A DNA stretch of 64,000 nucleotides from CAWHYG01 sp963833505 (GCA_963833505.1 CAWHYG010000007.1:1178001-1242000); one strand, 5' to 3'. Numbered from the stretch's first letter, positions 25,588-35,638 are shown. Made by a program: numbers and translations. The notes: a model not told the origin generated them from the letters alone.

Positions 25588-28500
25588 ATGGATCGACCCC
25601 TGCCGGATGTTTCCCGTCCCTTCCTTCCTTGGATTTCCGCCCTGCGTCGCGCCCGCGTTTCTCTCGCGTTCTTCGCCGTTCTGGCGATCGTCCTGTCGCC
25701 GGGACCGGCGCAAGCGCTCTTCGACCAGTATCTGGTGAACGACGATGACGACCCGAACGATCCCAATCACGCCCAGGCGGGCGAGGAGAATCGGTTCGGC
25801 CCGGCCGCGATCCCTCTCGACAGCGGAGGCTTTCTGCTTCTCTGGCTGGACAACTCGTGGGGCAACACCAATGTCACGGCCCGGATCTTCACCAGCCTGC
25901 CCGACACCGTCGGAGCGCCGCGGATCATCAACGACAACCGCGGCTTCCATGCCCACGGCTCGCTCGTCACGTCCAAGCCGGGCGGAGGAGTGGCGGTGGC
26001 CGCGTGGCTGCAGGACCCGCAGACGAGCCAGGATCTCTATGCGGAGGTGATCTCGACCGCCGACGGGTCCTCGATCGGACCCAACATCCTGGTCAACGAC
26101 GACAACGGCCTGGGTGTGCAGCGATCGCCGGCCGCGGCCACGGATACGCTGGGCCGAAGCCTCATCTGCTGGATGGACAACCGCATCAGCCGATTCGGGA
26201 TCTGGGGTCAGATCATCGACGCGGAAGGAAACCCGGCCGGGGCGAATCTCCCGCTCGCTCCGGAGTCCGCCGACAGCGTCCAGAGCAGCCCGGCGGTGGC
26301 GGCGGTCCCGGGAGGTGGATGGCTGCTCGCCTGGCAGGAACAGGCGAACGGATTCAGCCGCATCCGATACCGGCTTCTGGAGGCGGACGGCACTCCCGCC
26401 TCCGCCATCCTGAACGCGACCGCGGGGGGCGGTTACGACCAGACGGACCCCGCGATCCTCGTTCGATCCTCCGATGCGCTCCTCGCCTGGGCCGACAACC
26501 GGCAGGGCACAGACGACGTGTGGGGCCAGTGGCTGCATCGGAACGGCGATCCGGACGGCGCCAACGTCTTTCTTCGCGATCATCAGGATTCGAGCCCCGA
26601 TTTGAACATCCAGCTGGCGCCGGCTCCGAATGATCAATTCGCCCTGCTCTGGCTGGGCGCAATCCAGAGACGCCAGCGGGACTTCATCCGTTTCTTCGGC
26701 GCCGATCGGGCGCCCATCGGAACCGAGACGGCGGTCAGCGATCCGGACCCGTCCATCCTGCAGAATCCGGCGATCGCGATCCTGCTGCAGGACGGACGTT
26801 GGGTGCTGGCCTGGGACGACGATCGCTCCTTGACCGACCAGGTCTATTTCCAACTCGCGACCATCCAGGCCGGCATCACGGGAAAGCCGACGCAGGCGTG
26901 GTTCAACCCCGGGTCGGCCAGTCAGATCCTCGGGGACACCGCCATGCTGCCGGGCGGCCGGGCGGTCGTGGTGTGGGCCGACGTTCGCAACGCCTCCTTG
27001 AACGTCTACAAACGGATGCTGGATGCCTCCGGCGTGCCTGACGGCTCCAGCTCCATCGTGAACTCGGTGCCGGTCGGCCAGCGAGTCGTGGTCCTGGACG
27101 GGGTCGCGTCCGCCATTCCCTTCGCCCCGCAGGTCGCCGCCTCGGGCACCGGCACCTTCGTCGTGACCTGGGCCATCAACGTGAGCGGCGGGCAAACCGG
27201 CCTCTACGGCCAGCTCTTCGATCCCAGCGGCGCGCCGATCGGCACCAATTTCGCCGTCGGCAAGAACGTCGCGTCGGAGTTCGGCGCCCACCCCGCGATG
27301 GCGCTGAACGGGAGCTTCGCCATCGCCTGGCAGGACGATGGCGTCGAGAAGGCGGGCGACATCCTCGTGCAGCTCTATTCCGCTGCGGGCGTGCCCAAGG
27401 GGAACCCGATCGACATCGTCGACCGCGCCGCGCGCGGCTCCCAGCAGGTGACACCGGACTTCACGGCGTCTTCCTACGACTTTGCGGCGGCCTGGGTCGA
27501 CGACCGCAACGGCATGTGGCAGGTCTTTCGCCAGCGCATCGGCCTGGACGGAACCATGCTCGACACCTTGAACGTGAAGGTGAGCCTGCTCGCGGATGAA
27601 AGGTTCGACGACGTCGATCCGGCGATCGCGAGCGACGGGACCCACATCATCACGGTCTACGATCACAACGCCGTCACCCAGGGCTTGATCTTCGCGCAGA
27701 TCGAGACCTTGGAATCGATGGCGGTTTCGCCCGGTTCGCCCGGCGCGGCGCCGCCATCCTTGGACCGGCGCGGATCTCCCGGCGGCCAGGGCATCGCAGG
27801 CGGCGCCTCGAGCGGTCCGATCGAGATCGTGGTCAATCCGGACGATCATCCCCTGGGGGTCAAGTACCCCCAGGTCGCCATCGGAGCCAACGGTGAGTTC
27901 GTGGTCACGTGGCAGGAAATCTCAGGCGGCGTGACGATCGTCCAGGCCCAACGGTTCGATGCCAGCGGCAACCCGCTCCCCGGAACGTATCCGCTCAACG
28001 ACACCGACACCGAGGGACACCGCATCGTGCCCAACGTCTCCGCCAATCTCAGCCGGATCCAGTACGTCTGGACCGACTCGCGCCGCGGACAGGGCTGGGA
28101 CATCTATTCCCGGAGAGTGGGCTGGAACTACGACGGCTCTCCGACGCCGATCCTTTTACAGTCGTGGACCGCGGTGTCCGGGTCGAAGGGCATGGACCTC
28201 CGCTGGGTGGTGCCGCAGGAAGAAACCGGCGCTGACTTCCGGGTCTGGCGCGACTTCGCCGCCGCGGGCACGGGCGCGTCGCCGTCGTCGAAGGCGGCTC
28301 TGCTGACTCCGGGCGGGCTTCAACCGGTTCAGCCGTGGGTCTTCGCCTACAGCGACACGACGGCGCCGCCCGGACAGCCGCTGCTGTACTACCTCGAAGT
28401 GCGGGGAGGCGGCGGCTCCGAGTATATCGGCCCTCTCGCGGCGACGTGGATTCCGCCGGTAGCCCTGCTCCGCTGGACGGCCGCCCCAAATCCCTTCCGG

Positions 28501-28716
28501 CAGCAGATCCTCTTCCAGCCGCCGGCGATGGGACCGGCGCGATTCGACATCCGGGACGTGACCGGCCGGCTCCTTCGGACGCTGGATCGGCGGGCCGGCT
28601 CGGATCCGCTGATCTGGGACGGGCGGGACTCGCAGGGACGGCTGCTGCCGTCGGGGATCTACCTCGGAGTTTCACAGGACGGAGGGACGCGGATCAAGCT
28701 GGTGCGGTTGCGGTAG
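25588..28716 (+). CDS. Large secreted repeat protein with type IX-like C-terminal domain
   Basis: A 1042-residue exported protein. A signal peptide (VSLAFFAVLAIVLSPGPAQA) is followed by about 850 residues of degenerate beta repeats, each with forms such as GGGVAVAAWLQD, GRSLICWMDNR, DALLAWADNR, GRWVLAWDDDR and GRAVVVWADVRN. These suggest one or more beta-propellers built from WxDxR-type blades. The last ~80 residues form a FlgD-like immunoglobulin domain (NPFRQQILF...VTGRLLRTL...WDGRDSQGRLLPSGIYL) ending KLVRLR, the type IX secretion sorting style. ATG 25588 has GGAGG at about 9-nt spacing; the upstream open frame is noise. It is probably a surface-exposed or released protein; ligand unknown. 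Confidence 0.8.
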   Translation: MDRPLPDVSRPFLPWISALRRARVSLAFFAVLAIVLSPGPAQALFDQYLVNDDDDPNDPNHAQAGEENRFGPAAIPLDSGGFLLLWLDNSWGNTNVTARIFTSLPDTVGAPRIINDNRGFHAHGSLVTSKPGGGVAVAAWLQDPQTSQDLYAEVISTADGSSIGPNILVNDDNGLGVQRSPAAATDTLGRSLICWMDNRISRFGIWGQIIDAEGNPAGANLPLAPESADSVQSSPAVAAVPGGGWLLAWQEQANGFSRIRYRLLEADGTPASAILNATAGGGYDQTDPAILVRSSDALLAWADNRQGTDDVWGQWLHRNGDPDGANVFLRDHQDSSPDLNIQLAPAPNDQFALLWLGAIQRRQRDFIRFFGADRAPIGTETAVSDPDPSILQNPAIAILLQDGRWVLAWDDDRSLTDQVYFQLATIQAGITGKPTQAWFNPGSASQILGDTAMLPGGRAVVVWADVRNASLNVYKRMLDASGVPDGSSSIVNSVPVGQRVVVLDGVASAIPFAPQVAASGTGTFVVTWAINVSGGQTGLYGQLFDPSGAPIGTNFAVGKNVASEFGAHPAMALNGSFAIAWQDDGVEKAGDILVQLYSAAGVPKGNPIDIVDRAARGSQQVTPDFTASSYDFAAAWVDDRNGMWQVFRQRIGLDGTMLDTLNVKVSLLADERFDDVDPAIASDGTHIITVYDHNAVTQGLIFAQIETLESMAVSPGSPGAAPPSLDRRGSPGGQGIAGGASSGPIEIVVNPDDHPLGVKYPQVAIGANGEFVVTWQEISGGVTIVQAQRFDASGNPLPGTYPLNDTDTEGHRIVPNVSANLSRIQYVWTDSRRGQGWDIYSRRVGWNYDGSPTPILLQSWTAVSGSKGMDLRWVVPQEETGADFRVWRDFAAAGTGASPSSKAALLTPGGLQPVQPWVFAYSDTTAPPGQPLLYYLEVRGGGGSEYIGPLAATWIPPVALLRWTAAPNPFRQQILFQPPAMGPARFDIRDVTGRLLRTLDRRAGSDPLIWDGRDSQGRLLPSGIYLGVSQDGGTRIKLVRLR

Positions 28717-29507
28717 CTGCTCGGCGGGTTCCTGCGCCGTTGCAGAGCCGGTTCAGCGCCGTTCCATCGCTGCTCTTGGCGCAGTAGCGGGACGCCTCGG
28801 GGGCCGGCGCCGGTCCCTCCTCGTCGGATGTCTCGCTACGCCGGAACGGCGCGCGCCCAGAATCCATCACGGCCAGCGCGCGCCTCAGGCGCGCCGTGCG
28901 TCATACCGCAGGAGAAGCCTCGCGCACCAAAAGCGCGCGGCGCTTATGTCCGGCTCCGCGAGACAACACTCCTCGTCGGTCCGTCGCCGGAACAGCGCCG
29001 TGTCAGCGCTGCTCCGGCGCCCCTCCGTTATCCACAAGACGCGCGGACAAGTGCGGGTCATCCACGGTATCTCCACGCAAGGAGAATGACGCCAGGAAAG
29101 TCGACGACGACCTCCGGCCGAAACCGTGAACATGACGGGGCAGGCTCCGCCGTATTTCCGGATTCGGAAACCCGGAGCTTGGAGCGGACACGACGGGCTC
29201 TGGGCATCTGTTACGACACTGGTTGATCGTCGTTGCGACTTGACGCTTGACAAGACCCGAAGTGGGGCGTAATCTGGACTCGTTGGTGGGTGACGCGTCG
29301 AAATAGAGGACTTCCTGAATCAAGCGGATGTCGAAGACGTCCGCGCCCCATGCGCCCGGCGGCATCGGCCGGTGGGCGCTCCTGAGATAGAGGCGCAGTT
29401 CGCCGTGGGTTTGACCACGGCATACGGAAACGCGTGGCGCATGTGAACAGGGGGGACACCACGAATTCTGGATCGGGCGTGTCGTTTAGTCTGAGAACCT
29501 GTCGGGG
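28717..29507. other. 790-bp gene-poor region before the subtilase
   Basis: I recognise no gene. It contains several GC-rich inverted segments (GGCGCGCGCCC / GCGCGCGCC near 28850-28890) and short open frames on both strands without recognisable content. Its composition is less biased than the neighbouring genes, and it could hold decayed mobile DNA. The promoter and leader of the protease should lie at its right end; GTG codons at 29434, 29443 and 29476 share a frame that runs into the CT repeat. Confidence 0.3.
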
Positions 29508-32500
29508 TTGGTCGATTTTCCCGCCACTTGGGCCCCGAGCGTCGCAGGCCTTCTCTCTCTCTCTCTCTCTCTCTGCCGGACCCTCCTTCGCCGGCGAGGC
29601 CGTAGGTGCCGCGGCGGCACCTCACCGTCCGCCTACGCACTCGCGTTGGGCTTTTGCGGCCTGATCCTGGCCGGTCCAGCGGCGGCTGGCCCGAATGCAG
29701 GCGGCGTTCTTTTCCTGGCCGCTGACACAACCGCCGTCACGGATTCCAGTTACTGCGCCGCGCCCCTCGCGGCGTGCTCACTTTCCGTAGTGACCCTTCC
29801 GATGTGGACTCCGACCACCACGGTGTACCGTGTCTGGGCCGCGTTTCCGCCGGCTTCATCGCCGAGACTGATGGGTCTCACGTTCGGGATCAGTTACGAC
29901 CCGGCGAAGTTCGTGCTCTCGAGCTGGGGCAAGTGCGGCGACTTCGAACTGGCGGGTCCGGGGTGGCCTGGCTCGGGAAGTGGGACGAGCATGCTCTGGA
30001 ACACCGCCCAGACCTCGAACCTAGTGGAGGCGTACTGGCTGCAGGGCTATGCCTACAGCTACACGGCCGGGGACACGACCTCCCTCGCGTTAATTCCTCA
30101 CCCGGACCAAGGTGGATACTTCGTCGACGACGGGAAGCCGGGGGCGCTGGATCCGATCGCCGCCTACGGGGCGATCGGGTTTGGGACGGTTGGGAAGTTG
30201 CCCTGTCCCGCGGACCAGGGGGGCGGGAGCGGGGTGCAGTGGATCGGCCAGAACGGGGATCAATCCGAGAACGGGGGCGGCACGCCTCCGGACAGCTCGG
30301 GCGGTGGAGGCGGCGGGGGTGGTGAGCCGGACACCCTGCCTAACCAGACGCCAGAACTCACCGTCTGGATCAATCCCGACGCGATCTCGATCGATCATAA
30401 CGGCGCAACTCCGGTGCCCATCGGCCAGGTTCAATTCCTCAACCAGGCAATCCCGACCGTCCTGGCCCAGCACGGAGCAACGACGCTATCCGTAGAATTC
30501 CCTGGGAGCCAAGGCGATACGCTCGAGATGGGCGCAAACGGTGAGCAGGTCCGCCTGCCGGACATCTCCGGCTTCTACCTGATTCGTTTTCCGTCGGCCC
30601 TGGCGGCTTCCGGGGCGATCTCCGACCTGATGGGGGCGCCTGGGGTGAGGATCGCACAGCGCAAGGTCAGCGAACCCCTGGCGACCGATCCGTGCTTGAG
30701 CGATGATCCCTACTGCTACAGCTATCACCTCTTCCAGCCTTGCTTCAAGCCCGCGCCGGTTGATCAGGACACGCTGGACGTGCAGTGGGACCTGTTCAAC
30801 TCCGGAGTGCATGGAGGCAACAACAATTGTGGTCATGCTGTCGCCGGCGTCGATGCCCGTCTCCCCGTCAATGGAGGCCCTCGTTCCTGGCCCAGCATAC
30901 CGGACGACCCGAATTCGCCCGTTGCCCTGGCCGAGGTCGACGTGGGGGTGACCTCCCACCACCCCGACCTGCACGTCGTGGACTGCTACCCCGAGCCGTG
31001 CCGGCTTCATCCCTCCAACGACTATTGCGGCTCGCATGGCACGGAGATGTCCGGAATTATGGGTGCCCAGACCGACAACCTGATTGGAATAGCAGGCGTA
31101 TGCCCCAACGCGCAGGTCCTGGACGTAGAGGCGGCCGAGAATCCATGCGACGGCAATCGAACACACATGGGAGACTGGGCTTCAATGGTGGAAAAGGCCC
31201 GATACGATTTCTGGTTTTTTGGCTGGCCGCTTCGAGTCTTCAACCTGCCCTTTGGAGGGCCCCTCGATGCCTCCCCTACCCCGAATTGGGAAGATTCGCT
31301 CGCTACCACCGAGGATAACGTCCTGACCCTGTGGCGCTCGTTCAAGACCAACATGGTGTGCGTCGCTGCCCATGGCGACAGCGAAGTCGGCCGCCCCCAG
31401 ACCGTGTCCCCTTCGGATGTTCCGTTCGTCTGCGGAGTCGGCGGATTCACGCAGGATGGAAGATACTGGTGCAAGAACACCAACTGCCTTGACAGCTACG
31501 GCTCCTGCCTGCGGCGTTCCCAGCACGGGACGACTCCGGGATTCGGCCTTGACATCTGCGCACCCTCCTGTCCCGGCGTGGTGACCTCCACCATCGCCGA
31601 TACCCTCGGCCAACCCTACTACTGGACCTCGATGCAGAACTCGGGGGCGTCGTCCATTGTCTCTGGCGCGGTCGGACTGCTGTATCGCACCTGGCGGCTC
31701 TGGATGCACGACAACCACCAGAACGCCCCCGAGCCCCGCGTTGACGATTATGTCGGCCTGATCACCGGAACGGCGATTCCCTGGAACACCGGCAACTGGC
31801 ACCTGCCTTCAACCTACGCCGGATGCACTACCTGCACGGACGATGACTTCGGGCATGGCCGCGTCAACGTCTACGCCGCTTGCGCCGTGCTTGACAGCAT
31901 CTACTCCCGCACCGCCCATGCCTACGTCATGCCGGTGCGCGTATACGGAAACGGAAGCGGGGCTGTTATCGATTCGAGTTATTTCGGCCGGTTGAACCAG
32001 TTTTACTACTTCGGATATCGCGCCCGCGTCACGGTGCGCATCCAAGAGTCCGGGTTCGATCCTGCGGCGTTTCCGCAGTGGATCGCGTGGCCCATCCGGT
32101 GGACCAGCTTCCTTTCCCCAAACGACACCACCAACTCCTGCCAGATATGGGGAACCGCATGGCACAGTGGCGGTCTGGGCGAGATCGTGGATCTTGCGTC
32201 GGATGGGGTAACCGGTTGCGACATGGGTAACATCGATCAATCTACCGGCCTGGTGACGATGACCGGGTACAACCTCGGGCAGTTCAATGATGACGGTAAC
32301 GGGAAACCCGGGACGCTGAGCAAGTACTTCGTTCCGTGGTCCCAGTTCCGAATGTACTATGCAGTTGTGACGCGGAATGATCCGGCGGGCGTCTCCGCCC
32401 CGCTCGTTGGTCGTCCCGGATCCTCGGCCTGGCTGACCGGGTTCTCCAATCCAACCCGCCTGCCCGCGGCTCTTCGGCTGCACGCGACCAGGGCCGGACA

Positions 32501-32690
32501 CGTGGCGATTAGCGTGGAGGACGTAACCGGAAGGCAGGTGACGAGGCTTTTGGACGCGGATATCCCTGCCGGAGCCCGCGACCTCGTGTGGACTGGGTCC
32601 GAGAGCCAGCGTCTGGCCGCCGGAGTGTACTGGATCCGACTGCGCTTCGATCGGCAGGAATCGACGAGAAAGATGGTTGTGTTGAGATGA
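29508..32690 (+). CDS. Secreted subtilisin-like (S8) protease with type IX-like C-terminus
   Basis: About 1060 residues as read. A hydrophobic signal (ALALGFCGLILAGPAAA) begins roughly 45 residues in. A cohesin-like beta domain (LMGLTFGISYDPAKFVLSSWG) and a Gly/Pro linker precede a subtilase domain. Candidate catalytic residues are Asp in EVDVGVTSHHPDL, His in CGSHGTEMSGI and Ser in SGASSIVSGAVGLL; the Ser motif lacks the usual M-A-x-P, so activity is not certain. The C-terminus (GHVAISVEDVTGRQVTRLL...AAGVYWIRL) is FlgD-like and ends KMVVLR. The only in-frame start before the signal peptide is TTG 29508, which is weak; an upstream GTG frame would join after loss of one CT unit from the (CT)11 tract. 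Start and on/off state are therefore uncertain. Confidence 0.7.
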   Translation: MVDFPATWAPSVAGLLSLSLSLCRTLLRRRGRRCRGGTSPSAYALALGFCGLILAGPAAAGPNAGGVLFLAADTTAVTDSSYCAAPLAACSLSVVTLPMWTPTTTVYRVWAAFPPASSPRLMGLTFGISYDPAKFVLSSWGKCGDFELAGPGWPGSGSGTSMLWNTAQTSNLVEAYWLQGYAYSYTAGDTTSLALIPHPDQGGYFVDDGKPGALDPIAAYGAIGFGTVGKLPCPADQGGGSGVQWIGQNGDQSENGGGTPPDSSGGGGGGGGEPDTLPNQTPELTVWINPDAISIDHNGATPVPIGQVQFLNQAIPTVLAQHGATTLSVEFPGSQGDTLEMGANGEQVRLPDISGFYLIRFPSALAASGAISDLMGAPGVRIAQRKVSEPLATDPCLSDDPYCYSYHLFQPCFKPAPVDQDTLDVQWDLFNSGVHGGNNNCGHAVAGVDARLPVNGGPRSWPSIPDDPNSPVALAEVDVGVTSHHPDLHVVDCYPEPCRLHPSNDYCGSHGTEMSGIMGAQTDNLIGIAGVCPNAQVLDVEAAENPCDGNRTHMGDWASMVEKARYDFWFFGWPLRVFNLPFGGPLDASPTPNWEDSLATTEDNVLTLWRSFKTNMVCVAAHGDSEVGRPQTVSPSDVPFVCGVGGFTQDGRYWCKNTNCLDSYGSCLRRSQHGTTPGFGLDICAPSCPGVVTSTIADTLGQPYYWTSMQNSGASSIVSGAVGLLYRTWRLWMHDNHQNAPEPRVDDYVGLITGTAIPWNTGNWHLPSTYAGCTTCTDDDFGHGRVNVYAACAVLDSIYSRTAHAYVMPVRVYGNGSGAVIDSSYFGRLNQFYYFGYRARVTVRIQESGFDPAAFPQWIAWPIRWTSFLSPNDTTNSCQIWGTAWHSGGLGEIVDLASDGVTGCDMGNIDQSTGLVTMTGYNLGQFNDDGNGKPGTLSKYFVPWSQFRMYYAVVTRNDPAGVSAPLVGRPGSSAWLTGFSNPTRLPAALRLHATRAGHVAISVEDVTGRQVTRLLDADIPAGARDLVWTGSESQRLAAGVYWIRLRFDRQESTRKMVVLR
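29553..29574 (+). repeat. (CT)11 dinucleotide tract in the protease N-terminus
   Basis: Eleven uninterrupted CT units lie at codons ~16-23 of the subtilase frame, just before its signal peptide. Dinucleotide tracts of this length slip during replication, and each unit changes the reading frame. Confidence 0.95.
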
Positions 32691-32731
32691 TCGCACGGCA
32701 GCCTAAGGATGTGAAAGAACAGGAGCTTGAT

Positions 32732-34111
32732 ATGTCAAGGTCGCGCGTCGCTGCTCTGGCCGCTGTCACGGCGCTGGTCATGGTACTCTCCTCGTGTCTG
32801 CCGGATCGCACGGTGGGTGCCGCGCGCGGTCCCACCAGGTTGCACCGGGTCCCATCCGAGTATCCCACCATCCAGGCCGCCCTGGACGCTTCGTCTCCGG
32901 GCAACACGGTTCTGGTGGCCGCGGGAACGTACACGGGCGCGGGCAACGTGGACCTGTCCTTCAGAGGGAAGGACCTGGTCCTGGAGTCCGAGCAGGGCGC
33001 GCCCCGGACAGTGATCGACTGTGGGAGCCAGCGGGACATTGGGGGCATCACCTTCATCAACGGCGAAAGCCGGGCCGCTGTGCTCGACGGGTTCACGATT
33101 CGTCACGGTTGGAACGACGGCGGAGCCATCGGATGCTTCTCCGCTTCGCCGACGATCCGCTCGTGCCGGCTCGTGGACAACAAAGCCCCGGATTACGGGG
33201 GCGCCGTGGCGTGCGGCGGAACCGCCAGCCCTCTGATCGAGGACTGTGACCTGATCGGCAACATCGTGCCGGCTGTGGCCGGTCCGGCGATCGACATCTC
33301 CAGCAACGCGAGCCTGACGATGGAACGGTGTCGAATTGCCGGAAACGAAGGCGGCGGGGGGGCGATCGACGCCAGTCGGGATGACGCTGGATCGATCGTA
33401 CTCGAGGACTGCGTGATCTCCGGCAACGCCTGCGTTGGGGTGCAGATCGGGGGCGGGGTTTCGGTGGACCTGGAGAACTGCCTCGTCGCCCACAACGACG
33501 AGGGCGGACTCTTGCTAACGGGCGGCCCGGCGCTCGTCGCCGGTTGCACCATCACGCGGAACTCCTCCACCAGCATGGGGGCCGGCATCGCCGCGAGCGG
33601 AGCCGTTCGCCTTGAAAGGACGATCCTCTCCGACAATTGCGCGCCGCAGGACGCCGATCTGATCACGAACGGGCGGGTGACGTTCACTTGCTGCCAGTTC
33701 AACGTGGGCGGGATCTCGGTCGCACAGGGCGGACAGATCGACTCCGTTGGCCCGCAGGTGCACGGCGATCCTCTCTTCTGCGCACCGCGCACCTGCCCGG
33801 CTGCCAAGTGGGAGACGCCCGACTCGACATCCCCGGGCGATTACACCCTCCGCTCCGACTCCCCCTGCCTCCCGCAGTTCAGCCCCTGCGGCCAGCAGAT
33901 CGGCGCGTTCGGAATGGGCTGCTCGGCTCCGGAACCGGTAGGCGCCTGCTGCCTTGCCGACCACTCCTGTCTCGTGGTGACGCGCGAGCAGTGCCAGGGG
34001 CTCCAGGGGATCTACGAGGGCGACAACTCCGGCTGCTATCCGAATCCGTGCCTGGGCACGGCGATCGAGGAGACGACCTGGGGAAGGATCAAGTCCAGGT
34101 TCAAGCCCTGA
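32732..34111 (+). CDS. Beta-helix lipoprotein with Cys-rich C-terminal motif
   Basis: A 459-residue lipoprotein. The signal peptide ends at a lipobox (MVLSSCLPD). The body is a right-handed parallel beta-helix of the DUF1565/pectate-lyase-like type: PSEYPTIQAALDASSPGNTVLVAAG starts it, and coils such as GFTIRHGWNDGGAIGCFSA and RCRIAGNEGGGGAIDAS follow. Near the end a Cys-rich segment (GACCLADHSCLVVTREQC...CYPNPC) precedes a short tail, TTWGRIKSRFKP. ATG 32732 has AGGAG six bases upstream; an earlier ATG at 32687 overlaps the protease stop (ATGA) but lacks a comparable site. It follows the protease closely and is probably co-transcribed. Beta-helices often bind or cut polysaccharides; no catalytic residues were identified. 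Confidence 0.75.
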   Translation: MSRSRVAALAAVTALVMVLSSCLPDRTVGAARGPTRLHRVPSEYPTIQAALDASSPGNTVLVAAGTYTGAGNVDLSFRGKDLVLESEQGAPRTVIDCGSQRDIGGITFINGESRAAVLDGFTIRHGWNDGGAIGCFSASPTIRSCRLVDNKAPDYGGAVACGGTASPLIEDCDLIGNIVPAVAGPAIDISSNASLTMERCRIAGNEGGGGAIDASRDDAGSIVLEDCVISGNACVGVQIGGGVSVDLENCLVAHNDEGGLLLTGGPALVAGCTITRNSSTSMGAGIAASGAVRLERTILSDNCAPQDADLITNGRVTFTCCQFNVGGISVAQGGQIDSVGPQVHGDPLFCAPRTCPAAKWETPDSTSPGDYTLRSDSPCLPQFSPCGQQIGAFGMGCSAPEPVGACCLADHSCLVVTREQCQGLQGIYEGDNSGCYPNPCLGTAIEETTWGRIKSRFKP

Positions 34112-34178
34112 GGGTTCTCGCCCTGTCCTGGAGGGTGCTCTCGGCGCCGGGGTCGGTGGCTCGGCGCCAGCGCCGCCC

Positions 34179-35234
34179 TCAATTCGGCGAAGGCTCGACC
34201 GCGGCCGCGGTCTCCGGCCCCTCGAGCCAGTCCGTATGCGGAACCCGGTTCTCCAGGAACCACTGGCGCAGGATCTGCCCGTAGGTGAGCGGCCGGATTC
34301 CGCGGTCCGCATACATCGGGCGGAGCCGGCGGTGCAGATCGGCCAGGCGATAGAACGGAACCCGCGGATAGTAGTGATGCTCCAGATGGAGATTGGACCA
34401 GAGGAAGAGAAAATCCCAGAAGGGGTGCGGGCGGACCAGGGTGCTCCAGTGGAGCGGATCCTTGGGATCAATGGCGTAGTGCTGGCCCAGGCGATTCAGG
34501 GTGAAGGCGAAGGGAAACGCCAGGAAGAGCGGAACGACGTGCACGCGGAGGGCGACGCCGGCCCCACCCAGCTTCCACAGGGTCGCCAGCACGCCCAGGT
34601 GCAGCAGCATGTTGACGGTCCGCTCGGCCGCGATGCGCCGCCGGAGACTCGGGGGATAGCCTCGAGCCTCCCTCGCCGCCGCGATCGAGTAGATCACGAA
34701 GAGCGCCGGGGTCATGTAGAGCGCCTTGTACCAGGGCGTGACGATCTTGGGCGAAAGATAGGCGCGCTTGGGATCGTCCGTCAGCGAGCCCAGGTTGTAG
34801 TGATGGTCCATGTGCCAGCGGGTGAACTGGCTCGCCGAAATGGCGCTCGGCAGCGCGTAGCAAATCCCCAGGAACCGCATCCAACGCGGGTGCGGGCGCT
34901 GGAAGATGGCGTCGTGCACCTGCTCATGGAGCAGGATGATGAAGCCGAGGATGTTGAAACCCTGCAGCACGGCCAGAGGGATCCAGAACCAGGGCTGCGT
35001 CAGCTTCCAGAGGCCGAACGCGACCAGACCGGTCAGGAGGACGTGCCGGGCGACCACGGCGAAATGGAGGACCGGCCGCACCCGGTGCCATCGTCTCAAG
35101 TCCTCCTTCGAGACGTAGTCTTTGAGCACCCGGGCGACCTCGGCCCCGTAGGGGGCGTAGGCTTTGCCCTTCTTGTGCGTTTCTTCTTCGTGTCCGGCTG
35201 CCGGCTCTCCCGGCTCCGAGACGATGTTCGCCAT
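34179..35234 (-). CDS. Membrane fatty acid desaturase
   Basis: A 351-residue membrane enzyme with the three histidine clusters of the desaturase superfamily: HEQVHD, HMDHH and HLEHH. These bind the di-iron centre that uses oxygen to introduce a double bond into an acyl chain or to oxidise a similar substrate. Hydrophobic pairs such as LLTGLVAFGLWKL and FWIPLAVLQGFNILGFIILL flank the clusters. ATG 35234 (GGGGGA upstream) was preferred to the longer Arg-rich frame beginning at 35399. The gene stands alone and converges with the beta-helix lipoprotein gene. Presence of this enzyme implies at least occasional exposure to oxygen. Confidence 0.85.
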   Translation of the reverse strand: MANIVSEPGEPAAGHEEETHKKGKAYAPYGAEVARVLKDYVSKEDLRRWHRVRPVLHFAVVARHVLLTGLVAFGLWKLTQPWFWIPLAVLQGFNILGFIILLHEQVHDAIFQRPHPRWMRFLGICYALPSAISASQFTRWHMDHHYNLGSLTDDPKRAYLSPKIVTPWYKALYMTPALFVIYSIAAAREARGYPPSLRRRIAAERTVNMLLHLGVLATLWKLGGAGVALRVHVVPLFLAFPFAFTLNRLGQHYAIDPKDPLHWSTLVRPHPFWDFLFLWSNLHLEHHYYPRVPFYRLADLHRRLRPMYADRGIRPLTYGQILRQWFLENRVPHTDWLEGPETAAAVEPSPN

Positions 35235-35596
35235 CCGGCGTCCCCCAGAGAGATTCTGCGGCCTGTGCCCCAACCCGAGTCGCGGCGCGGCCAGGCTCTG
35301 CCGGCAGCGCAATCGGGAACCCCTGAGTATACATCGGCGACAGCTCTCCGGAGCCGAAATCCTCCTGCGCCTCTGGCGTCGGGCTCTTGAGCGCCTCAAG
35401 CTGCCTATCGTTTCCGGGAAGCGCCCGAGGGTCCCCGGCGTTTCCGGCTCCCGAGAGCCTCAGGTTCCCCATCTCCTCCGGGTCTCCGGCATCTCAGGCA
35501 ACTCACAAGGACTGGCGCCCCAGGCTGTCCCGCGGTTTCGCCATTCATCGAAGTCGTCAAGGACCCGCCGGGTTGCGCCGATCACAGGGGTACAGG

Positions 35597-35638
35597 ATGT
35601 CTCAGGAGACCAGGACGCCAACCAGGGAGTCAGCATGA
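35597..35638 (+). CDS. Possible 13-codon leader peptide before the STAS gene
   Basis: ATG 35597 with AGGGG about six bases upstream encodes 13 residues (MSQETRTPTRESA) and stops at a TGA overlapping the STAS start as ATGA. It could couple translation to the STAS gene or be chance; the STAS gene has its own GGGAG inside this frame. Confidence 0.3.
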   Translation: MSQETRTPTRESA

